A stretch of DNA of 64,000 nt from Hansfordia pulvinata (Eukaryota > Ascomycota > Sordariomycetes > Xylariales), in assembly GCA_006538405.1 (NCBI GenBank), contig BJKQ01000006.1, positions 62,001 to 126,000 of the forward strand, written 5' to 3'. Under the pieces are notes generated by a model. It ran no database searches, was not told the DNA's origin, and saw only the letters and a list, made by a program, of their open reading frames with translations. Below are positions 56,200 to 64,000 of the stretch, in pieces. Position 1 is the first letter of the stretch; each line of letters starts with the position of its first letter. The position numbers and the translations under genes are program-made.

Positions 56200-57484
56200 T
56201 GCCGAAAACTTCCATCCGACCCCACAATCTTCGTCCATCGAGATATCCACAAGATCTTACATCTTGCATGGAAGCGACTGAGGCCCGTCTGACTATTGGC
56301 AAGCCCCCCGAACTGGCATGCTGCGAATCCCAACAATTGCGTGAACGGGTCGATCTGCTGGCTCAGACTTTCAAGCTGGCCGAAAATCCGCTTTGCTGGA
56401 CCGTATTGGGCATCCATTCAACGGTTCCAACAACGTACGCACTAGCCTGGCATTTGACTCTTACACTAGGATTGTGGTCACCGAGAACGCCTGTTACCCG
56501 ATTGACTCTGTTCCGATCCACCATCAATTTTTGACTTTCTGTCCACTGGCGAACTCAAATGCCAGACCATGGTTCCCCATACATCACAATCTGAATTGAC
56601 CAGTGTTTCAGCTGGGTCGTTGTCAATGTCGATGCAACAGGGAACCGTGGTGGAAGCGAGCGGCGCACCGCACCTTGGGTGACACAACAGGTCGGTTACA
56701 ATAGTGTCAGTCGACTGCACGTCGAAGTTTTCTTGCGATGTATGCTTGTTCAGCTGCTTCTACTGGCTCAATAACCACAGGACACATTCATGATGGAGCA
56801 TGGTAGAAGAGGCCCTGAGGTTGAGGCATGCGTTAAGCGCGCATCACCCTCTTTCCCAGGCAATCCACTAAACTGTTCCATGTGAGAGGGAACTTACCGA
56901 ATCCAAACACTCGCCAGGCAACGACATGGATGACGACAAGATGACTTGGGGAAGTCCGAGCAAATCCAACCCCGCGACTTGCCCACTGAGGTGCGACGAT
57001 CGAATGCATTCGCCATTCTGAGTTCACGGCCATAGGGAAAACTGGGTTTTCTGTCGGCACGGGGATCAGCCGCATTGAGGCTCTGCGTGGCATATGTCTG
57101 TCCGATCTCAGCACGGTTGATGCCAGGGGTAATGGAAAATAAGTTTCGACGAGCACCCAGCAAGTGCGCGTATGTGACGCGCCTAGACCACGATAGCCCT
57201 GCAGCACCGGCGTGACCCCGACATGACTTTGCACCCATCTTCAGATATTGGGACGTACAGGATTGCTGCAACCGCGCACAAGGTTCCCGGCGCTTGGCCT
57301 TGTCATGAACCCACACAAGTCTGAAGCGAGCGCTTCTGAGTTGACAGCCGGCAGTTGTCGACGCATTTTCGACGTCAACAGTCTATGACTGGACGGCCAG
57401 GGTAGTCCGATCACTCGGTTCATACGGCACCCTTGTCCTGAAAGCAAAGTTCCTAGGATGTGTAACGAGGCTCTAGTTGCGGCC

Positions 57485-57490
57485 CACGTG
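57485..57490. promoter_or_regulatory. E-box CACGTG upstream of calpain-like gene
   Basis: CACGTG is the classic bHLH site. It lies 33 bp upstream of the TATA box; a chance match is possible. Confidence 0.3.
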
Positions 57491-57522
57491 TGGTGTATGA
57501 GCCCTTTGGCTCTTGAGATAGG

Positions 57523-57531
57523 TATATAAAA
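57523..57531 (+). promoter_or_regulatory. TATA box of calpain-like gene
   Basis: TATATAAAA lies 112 bp upstream of the ATG. Confidence 0.55.
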
Positions 57532-57642
57532 CCCTTCATCCGCTCGTTGTCCTTGGGCTGATCTCTAAACCACAGTTGTTCTTTTCCCACAAGAATACTA
57601 ACGCTTTCAAACAAAGAACCAAATTGTTCATATTCAGTCACC

Positions 57643-59274
57643 ATGGTCTCCTCCGACTCCCGCACCGACTCTCCACGCCCCGACGTGCCCGCTGTCGGGT
57701 CCGTCGATCCCTACGCACTCTTCGAGGCCCTCACAGGCCGCAAGATTGACCGGCGCTCGGTTGCGTCTGGCAGCTCGGACGACTACTACGACGTCAATGA
57801 CATGAAGCGTGAGCTGCAGGCTCTCGACGAGAAAATGCCCAAGCCCGATGACAAGCCGCAGGATCTGCACATTGGCGCCATCAACCCCTACGCGCTCGTG
57901 GAGAACATGCTGGGCCGGCAGCTGGACACGCACTCTGTCAAGAGCGCCCAGATCATGGCCGATGTCCTGCAGACGGACTACGACGAGCTTTTCGATCTGC
58001 AGCACCAGTCGGTTCTCTTCGCCGGGCTGCAGCTGAACGACAAAGAGCGTCGGGCCGAGGAGCTCTCTGAGAAGGATGTGCGCATTCTCCAGGAGCGAGA
58101 CCTGATCTCGCCCGACCTCTCGCAGATCGAGAGGCTGGAGGACATCAAGAAGATCGGGCTCAAGGACGTGGACAATATGCACGTGAAACGCGCCCACCTG
58201 GAGAACGGCAAGCTGCACGTGGTCCTCCACGCGCACTCGATCGGCAAGACGGTCAGCAACAAGAGCGTGACCATGTCCATCAACGATCTGGCCACCCCGT
58301 ACCGGCGCAACAAGGAGGGCAAGTGGAGCCCGCCCAACACGTCGTGGCAGGACGTGTACGAGGTGTTCTACCGGCGGGTGGCCCGGCGGATGATCACCGA
58401 GGACCGGGACTTCCGGCTGGGCGAGCACGAGGGCCGCCGGGGCCACGGGCACATGCACCACACGCGCAAGTTCGACGACCCGATGCAGGGGGCCACGAGC
58501 AACAGCTGGCTGATCGCGGCCATCTTCTCCGTGTTCTGGGCGGACCCGGCCATCATCAACCGCGGGACGCGCGTGGCGGGGCGGATGCGGCGCGACGAGG
58601 AGGGGCAGCGCGGCAGCAGCCAGAAGCTGACGATCAAGTTCCACGACAAGGGGGGCCGCAACAACAACAAGACGCAGGAGGTGGAGGTGGACTTTGAGAT
58701 CCCGGTCAACAACTCGACCAACGAGCCGGTGTACTGCCAGTCGAGCGACGGGCTGGAGGTGTGGCCGTCGCTGTACGAGAAGGCGTTCGCCAAGTGGATC
58801 ACGGGCAACGAGTCGAACAAGCCGGACATCACGGCCACGCACCACGGGGACCCGATCAAGGCGATGGCGCAGATCAACGGGCGGGAGCCGCAGTACTACT
58901 TCACCGAGAAGCACTCGGCGACGGAGCTGGTGGGCATTGTGCGCAACTGCAGCGTGAACCGCAAGACGATCAACCCGATGGCGTGCTTCACGTACGCGAC
59001 GGACCGCATGTACCGCGGCAGCAACCTGGTGGCCAACCACGCCTACTCGATCCTGGGCTGGTCGAGCCAGGGCCAGCGCGACCGCCAGTACATCATCGTG
59101 CGCAACCCGTTCGGCGTCACCGAGCCGCTCGGCCTCAACAGCTACCCGGGCGTCATCGACTACGTCCACTCCGAGTACTGGCGCCCGGCCTCGCTGCTGG
59201 ACCCGGACGGAGTGCTGGCCATTGAGGTTTCGGCTTTCAAGCACTACTTCCGCTGCATCGGAGTTGCCCGTTAA
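57643..59274 (+). CDS. calpain-like (C2 family) protein with Cys-to-Ser at the nucleophile, probable pseudoprotease
   Basis: One exon, 543 aa. The C-terminal half has the calpain protease fold: QGATSNSWLIAAIFSVF corresponds to the family QG..GDCWFLAA segment, with Ser288 where Cys is expected. The His (ANHAYSILGW, His466) and Asn (VRNPFG, Asn488) of the triad are kept. The N-terminal half (about 1-230) is charged, with two short repeats of the form DPYALFEALTGRKIDRRSV and NPYALVENMLGRQLDTHSV, which look like a duplicated docking motif. No EF-hands or C2L domain. With Ser in place of Cys, ordinary thiol protease activity is unlikely, as in some calpain-like proteins of trypanosomes and metazoan CAPN6. 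A binding or scaffold role is inferred. The start has the context CACCATGG. Frame intact. Confidence 0.85.
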   Translation: MVSSDSRTDSPRPDVPAVGSVDPYALFEALTGRKIDRRSVASGSSDDYYDVNDMKRELQALDEKMPKPDDKPQDLHIGAINPYALVENMLGRQLDTHSVKSAQIMADVLQTDYDELFDLQHQSVLFAGLQLNDKERRAEELSEKDVRILQERDLISPDLSQIERLEDIKKIGLKDVDNMHVKRAHLENGKLHVVLHAHSIGKTVSNKSVTMSINDLATPYRRNKEGKWSPPNTSWQDVYEVFYRRVARRMITEDRDFRLGEHEGRRGHGHMHHTRKFDDPMQGATSNSWLIAAIFSVFWADPAIINRGTRVAGRMRRDEEGQRGSSQKLTIKFHDKGGRNNNKTQEVEVDFEIPVNNSTNEPVYCQSSDGLEVWPSLYEKAFAKWITGNESNKPDITATHHGDPIKAMAQINGREPQYYFTEKHSATELVGIVRNCSVNRKTINPMACFTYATDRMYRGSNLVANHAYSILGWSSQGQRDRQYIIVRNPFGVTEPLGLNSYPGVIDYVHSEYWRPASLLDPDGVLAIEVSAFKHYFRCIGVAR

Positions 59275-59765
59275 GACGGCTTCCAGGCTTTGAGAGGTTT
59301 TGTCGATGTCTTTTCCGCTGCATCGGAGTTGTACGTCAAGGCGGCGTCGGGGCTTTGAAAGTTTCGCCGATGTTTCGACTTTCGAAGGTCATCACGTATA
59401 TTTTCTCGGACACTCCTTTGGCATTGTTAACTACGTTTTGGGCGGTATTGTCACACAGATTGCTTGCTACGGGGCCTCAACTCGCTTGGGCTTTGGAGTG
59501 ACACTACGTCAACTAATATGTTTCTGCGTCCTACATATAGGTAGTCAAATTGGATAGCCTTGGGTCATGGCCGAGTAGCCGACAGCACGGTTGGCTCACA
59601 TTGTACACGCCGCGATAGTAATCTGACTCCTATTTTCTCTACGACTATGCCTATCTACCCAGTGGACTCGCTCAAGACACAGGCAACGGTGCTCTGGTTT
59701 CTATCTCTAGTCATGGTGGGCCGCCGACACGAGTATCGCCGCATGGCGGCCCGCCCACACCAGCC
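59275..59765. other. convergent intergenic region
   Basis: 490 bp between convergent genes. A 26-bp segment of the calpain 3' end recurs imperfectly just after it (CGCTGCATCGGAGTTG at about 59252 and 59317), a small direct duplication. No gene. Confidence 0.55.
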
Positions 59766-61259
59766 TCACTCGCCCTCGCCCTCGCCGCGCAGGAACTCCA
59801 GCGCGGCGTAGGCGTGGATCTTGGCCACCTGGGCGAGCTCGTCGACGTCTAGGAATTCGTTGGGCCCGCCCATGCCGTGCGGGGTCAGGCCGACGACGAC
59901 GGAGGGGACGCCGCGGGCGCGGAACAGGCGGGCGTCGGACGCGCCGACGCGCATGCCGGGGGCGGCGCGGGGCCCGACGACGCGGCGGGCCGCGCCCAGG
60001 GCGCACCGGGCCGCGCGCGACGACGCCGGCGGCGTCCACGTCGGGTCGTACTGGCGGATGACCCGGTGGCGGACCCCGGGGTTTTGGGTCGTCTGCGAGG
60101 AGGAGGAGGAGGAGGAGCAGCGACGCGGGTCGTCGTCGTCGTCGTCGTCGTCGAGCAGCTCGGCGACGCGGCGGGCGACGGCGGCCGCGGTCAGGCCCAT
60201 GAGGATGCGGATGTCGGCGGCGGCGCGGGCGCGGTCGGGCACGAGGTTCATGGAGGTGCCGCCTTGGATGGTGCCGACGTTGACGGTCAGGCGCTTGAGG
60301 GTGGCGGCCTCGCCGGGCCCGAAGAGCGGCTCGGAGACGGGCGCGGCGGCGTCGATGGCGGCGTTGACGTCGTCGTCGTCGTGGTCCTCCGGGAAGAAGG
60401 CGCCGGACTCCTCGAGCCTCTTGACGGCGGCGATGGCGGCCAGCAGGCGGTCGATGGCGTTGTCGCCGCGGTGGACGTGGGCGCCGTGGGCGGGGGAGCC
60501 GCGGGCCTCGAGCTCGAGCCACAGCAGGCCCTTCTCGCCGGTGCGGACGACGAGCGGCGAGCCCGCGTCGCCGCAGATCATGGCGTCGCAGCCCCGCACC
60601 GCCTCGACGTGGTCCAGCAGCCACGCCGAGCCCAGCGTGCCCATCGTCTCCTCGTCGCCCGCCAGCGCCAGCACCACCTCCCCGCGCCACGCATCCCCTC
60701 CCCCTTCTACCCCATCTCCTTCCGCCGCCGCCGCCGCCGCCGCGAGCGCCGCCATGGCGACAATCGACGCCGCGATGCCCCCCTTCATGTCCGCGGCGCC
60801 CCTGCCGTAGATCCGCCGCCGCGGCCCATCATCCCCTGGCCCCTCTGCCGCTGCCGCCGCCGTCTTCTCCACGAGCGCCCCGCTTGTCGGGGCCAGGTCC
60901 CACGCGTCCTCGTCGCCGAAAGGGTACGTGTCCAGGTGGCCGCTGAAGACGAGCCTCCTGCCCCTGCCCTCGCCCCCGCCCCCGCCCCGCAGGACGGCGA
61001 CGAGGTTGACGACGCCCGGCGCGGTCTCGTAGGTGGACACCTCGGCGGCGGGGACGAGCTCGGCCAGCAGGGCGGCGGCGGCGCGGGCGGCGGCGGCCAC
61101 GTCGCCGGGCGGGTTGGGCGAGGGGGCGCGGACGAGGGCCTGGGCCGCCCGGACGAGCTGGTCCGCGTGGCTGTCGATGAAGGCGCCCAGCGCCGCCTCT
61201 GCTTGTGGCGCTGATGCTGGTGCTGTTGAGCCGTCGTCGCCGTCTTCTTGGGTCGACAT
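59766..61259 (-). CDS. M20 family zinc metallopeptidase/deacylase (ArgE/DapE-like)
   Basis: One exon, 497 aa. Amidohydrolase of the acetylornithine deacetylase/succinyl-diaminopimelate desuccinylase/carboxypeptidase group; substrate unknown. Metal and catalytic motifs: VFSGHLDTYPFGD (about 105), IYGRGAADMKGG, the catalytic Glu pair in LALAGDEETMG (about 203), GDAGSP, a dimerisation domain from about 245 (EARGSPAHGAHVHRGDNAID), and the C-terminal His in TPHGMGGPNEF. The lid domain has an unusual low-complexity insert with eight Asp and eight Ser in a row, plus Ala and Gly runs elsewhere, all from GC-rich triplet repeats. MSTQEDG is preferred over an ATG 12 codons upstream because the extra residues add nothing family-like. 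No signal peptide, so cytosolic. The antisense ORF is a shadow. Confidence 0.88.
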   Translation of the reverse strand: MSTQEDGDDGSTAPASAPQAEAALGAFIDSHADQLVRAAQALVRAPSPNPPGDVAAAARAAAALLAELVPAAEVSTYETAPGVVNLVAVLRGGGGGEGRGRRLVFSGHLDTYPFGDEDAWDLAPTSGALVEKTAAAAAEGPGDDGPRRRIYGRGAADMKGGIAASIVAMAALAAAAAAAEGDGVEGGGDAWRGEVVLALAGDEETMGTLGSAWLLDHVEAVRGCDAMICGDAGSPLVVRTGEKGLLWLELEARGSPAHGAHVHRGDNAIDRLLAAIAAVKRLEESGAFFPEDHDDDDVNAAIDAAAPVSEPLFGPGEAATLKRLTVNVGTIQGGTSMNLVPDRARAAADIRILMGLTAAAVARRVAELLDDDDDDDDPRRCSSSSSSSQTTQNPGVRHRVIRQYDPTWTPPASSRAARCALGAARRVVGPRAAPGMRVGASDARLFRARGVPSVVVGLTPHGMGGPNEFLDVDELAQVAKIHAYAALEFLRGEGEGE

Positions 61260-62033
61260 GATTCTGCTATGATCTGTGCGGTCCTGTTCCTCCACGCCGA
61301 CCTGGGCAAATAATAATGCCCCCCCCCTCCCCCTTTGGTATGGGGTTGATCACTGATGTTATGGGGGGGTCACTCGGGGGAAGCTCGGGGGTCTGGGCGG
61401 CGTGCCTTGCATACGGGATTTTTGCCAGGTACAATACTTGTAAGATGCCCAAGGTAGGTAGGTAAGGGAGTTGAGTATTGGCTTGCTTGTCACTCCGCTC
61501 CGTACGCCCTGCCTGAAAAGGAAGGTCTACTTCCCATGGTGGCATGGCTTCCAGATCCGGAGGTTTTATCAAGGGCCCCCGAGCTGATGGAGGGGATTGA
61601 ATTTCTTCGGTGCCGTCGGTACTGTGATTGGTGAGGCGGAAACTCATATCGGGAGTTGCCTTCGGTAGAGTCTACCGGCTTGCACGATGGCCCGTGGCGC
61701 ATAGATGTCGTGAGGCTACGGGTCGAATTAGAGGCGCTTGTGCTTGTGCGCTATACAGGGACCTCACTCATCTCGGCCGGGCACATACGCCTAGTCGCCG
61801 TCATGACCAGGGGGGCAGTTGTTGAGGACATGCCTGTTTGGGACAGAGATCTTCATCGCCAGGGTCATGCGATGCTACCTGCCGTCGTGCGGGCGAGGGA
61901 AGAAGACCTGCCGATATCCCAGAAGCCCGTCTGCACTCGCTCCTCATGGCCGGCATCACTCCCTTCTCACCCGCAAATCTTTCACTGTGAAGCCATCGCG
62001 GTGATTTCCCTCAGCCCGAATCCAGCCAAAGAA
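61260..62033. other. divergent intergenic region
   Basis: 770 bp shared promoter between the M20 peptidase and the secreted esterase. A long plus ORF runs in from 61656 in the esterase frame but lacks a signal peptide at its own start. Confidence 0.6.
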
Positions 62034-62763
62034 ATGGTCTCGGCAACCTCACTCGCCGCGCGAGCGCTTACAATCTGCGCCGCCGCCGCCGCGGCAGCGC
62101 CGCAAGGCAGTCTCTCGCAGGACTCCCCGGCCCCGAGGCGCGCCGTCGCGGCGCGAGAGACAGCGGGCTGCGGGAAACCGCACCTGCTCGGCGGGATCAC
62201 GCAGTACTTCGGCCTCGAGAGCGGCGGGCGGGAGCGCAGGTACTCGGTGCACCTGCCGGGCGGCTACAGCGAGGCGACGGCGTACCCGGTGGTGTTTGGG
62301 TTCCACGGGTCCGACAGCGTCGGCTTCTTCTTCGAGGCCGACTCGAAGATGTCCGAGGCGCGGTACAGCGCGGGGGTACGTTACGTGGCGTGGAGGCGTG
62401 TCGGTTCTTGGATCCGATTGCGTATCTCCCATCTTTCTCTGCCCCCCGTCTACCGTCTAGAGTGGTTGCTGACCCCGAGAGCGTGTTTGCCCCCCGTTTA
62501 CAGAAAATCATGGTCTACCCGGACGGCGTCGACGTGAGTGCCCATGCCCCCGGCTTCTTCTTCTTCTTCTTCTTCTTTCTTCTCCCGAAACACACGACAC
62601 CCGTCTGACCGCCGCCGTGTCCCTTAGGGCTCGTGGGCGGGCGCGAACTACTCTTCCGTCTCGGTGGCCGAGGACCTCCAGTTCGTAACAGACCTGCTGG
62701 CCCATCTTCGCGGGGAGTACTGCCTCGACAACAGCCGCATCTACGCGACAGGGTAAGCTTTTC

Positions 62764-62814
<51 letters not shown>

Positions 62815-63542
62815 GACTGCAAGCAGAGGACTTCTCCAAACCCCCCTCCATCTCTTCCCACTAACAAAACCCCAACCGAAAAAAAAAAACAGCATATCCA
62901 ACGGCGCGGGCTTCGTCAACGCCGTGGCCTGCAGTCCGTCCCCGGGCGGCGAGTTCGCGGCCTTCGCCCCGGGCTCGGGCGCTTACTACGCCGACAACGA
63001 CGACGGGTGCGCGCCCGCCCGGTCCCCGCTCCCGATGCTGTCGGTGCACGGCGGCAGCGACGCCAGCGTGCCGTACGGCGGCGGGGCCGGGTCCGGGGGC
63101 GCGCTGCCGGCGGTGCCGGAGTGGCTGGGCCGGTGGGCGGAGCGCGAGGGGTGCGCGGGGCCGGATCTCGGGGGCGAGACGGAGGACAGCTTCGAGGGGG
63201 ACGTTCACCACACCACGTGGGCTTGTGGCGACGACGACGACGGCGGCGGCGACGACGGGCCGCCGGTGCTGCAGCACTGGAAGGTCGACAGCATGGGTAC
63301 GTATGCGTGTTTCTGTTGTTGTTGCTGCGGTGGTGGTGGTGATCGCGGAGAGGCCGTCGCGTGAGTGAGTGAGTCGACTTGTGCTGACTTTGAGGGGGCG
63401 GGGACGGGGGCTGTGCGGAACAGGTCACTGCTGGGCCGACACCGAGATCAACTTCTCGCAGATTGCGGCCGGCGAGGGCCCGACGCATATCCAGGCGAGC
63501 CGGATCATCATGGACTTTTTCGACCAATTTGCGAAGCCGTAA
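62034..63542 (+). CDS. secreted CE1/feruloyl-esterase-like enzyme
   Basis: Extracellular serine esterase of the CE1/PHB-depolymerase-like family (feruloyl and acetylxylan esterases) acting on plant cell-wall esters. Exons 62034-62375, 62504-62533, 62628-62752, 62893-63296 and 63424-63542; 339 aa. Signal peptide with an Ala-rich core (ALTICAAAAAAAP). Joins give YSAGKIMVYPDGVDGSWAG, the nucleophile elbow YATGISNGAGF (G-x-S-x-G, completed across intron 3), and the catalytic His in DSMGHCWADTEIN across intron 4; an Asp in SVHGGSDASVPYGG is the likely acid. Intron 3 carries a (GA)19 tract and an A10 run. An acidic loop (DDDDGGGDD) precedes the His. Exact substrate class cannot be set by eye. The ATG is chosen because it begins the signal peptide. 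Confidence 0.88.
62767..62804. repeat. (GA)19 microsatellite in intron 3 of the esterase gene
   Basis: A perfect GA run starting 14 bp after the GTAAGC donor; the intron ends with an A-rich run and CAG. Confidence 0.9.
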
Positions 63543-64000
63543 CGAACTACACAGGGGGTGTGTCATGCATGTGTCACATACATATGCGAGGGGGTGTCAA
63601 TACCGGGGCGAGGTGTGTCTGGATGCACTTAAGGTGTCTATGACTTTTTAAAGGGTTAAGCAATTATCCGCCAGATGGGCTGTCGCTGAAAGTCTGGTTG
63701 ACATCAGGCGGTTGTTCCTCTAGTGGGCGCAATCTCTTACCTCAACATGACCTTCCTTTGAGACAGGTCACGAAGAGCATTGTTTTTCGAGTGGCTGTTG
63801 TTTCCCAGGGTGTGTTGACTACCTGGTACCCCACGCAAGATATGTGCGTCCATCTTCTCCGATTTGGTCTCTTCGGACTTACTTGCCGATACTTATATCC
63901 GCTGGTGTCGTCCTTGTTTTTCACCCGGAAGACGTCGATAGGTGTTTCTCCAGTGTAGGGCCATCCAGTTGGCTAGATGATGAGGGCTGTTTGGGCGGAG
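63543..64000. other. 3' flank of esterase gene
   Basis: No gene, RNA or repeat recognised in the last 460 bp. Confidence 0.6.

Larger units (their letters stand above)
56200..57642. other. intergenic region
   Basis: 1.4 kb with no recognisable gene; the right end is the calpain-like gene promoter (CACGTG at 57485, TATA at 57523). Confidence 0.6.

Noticed and set aside
57634..59244. 536-codon ORF antisense to the calpain-like gene
   Set aside because: Codon-bias shadow; composition dominated by Val, Leu, Arg and His without domain.
59877..61214. 445-codon ORF antisense to the M20 peptidase
   Set aside because: Gly/Ala/Arg/Val shadow of a GC-rich gene.

Overview
The window is nuclear DNA from a filamentous ascomycete. 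Genes carry short spliceosomal introns (mostly 50-120 nt, GTNNGT...YAG), coding DNA is GC-rich with G/C third positions, and the gene set is fungal: Sch9 kinase, mannitol-1-phosphate dehydrogenase, a GT90 (CAP10) glycosyltransferase, a HET-domain protein, a feruloyl-esterase-like CE1 enzyme and several small secreted proteins. Protein style and gene content suggest Sordariomycetes; I cannot place it further. No rRNA, convincing tRNA, intact transposon, CRISPR or bacterial operon is visible. I recognise 22 protein-coding genes. The window is gene-sparse, with gene-free stretches of 4.6, 3.4 and 7.4 kb in the left third.

Layout. Left part (1-31 kb), mostly housekeeping genes: 3'-truncated SCH9 (minus, left edge), a GT90 enzyme (minus), a secreted orphan protein (plus), a 7.4 kb gene desert, mannitol-1-phosphate 5-dehydrogenase (plus), coatomer beta' subunit SEC27/COPB2 (plus, 8 exons), a frame-broken SAM methyltransferase (plus) and a type I membrane protein (plus). 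Middle part (31-50 kb), accessory in character: a large orphan helical-repeat protein, a cysteine-free secreted protein next to an AT-rich block, a multi-pass membrane protein, another secreted protein, a membrane-anchored HET-domain protein, a nine-cysteine secreted protein, an EXPERA (EBP/TMEM97-like) membrane protein and a further small secreted protein. Right part (50-64 kb): an Egt2/isopenicillin-epimerase-like PLP enzyme, a CHIP-type TPR/U-box ubiquitin ligase, a CPD1-like cyclic phosphodiesterase, a calpain-like protein with Ser in place of the nucleophilic Cys, an M20 metallopeptidase and a secreted CE1 esterase. Most genes are separate units; there is no clear biosynthetic cluster.

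Three things stand out. (1) At least eight single-base reading-frame breaks in five genes, mostly at homopolymers and including essential SEC27, point to sequence or assembly indels rather than gene death. (2) Four small secreted proteins surround a HET-domain protein within about 13 kb (36.4-49.7 kb), with an AT-rich block: a candidate effector/allorecognition island. (3) The octamer TACGAGTA/TACTCGTA occurs 16 times by eye, all outside genes, with six copies in 1.1 kb (3977-5049) and one perfect 14-bp palindrome.
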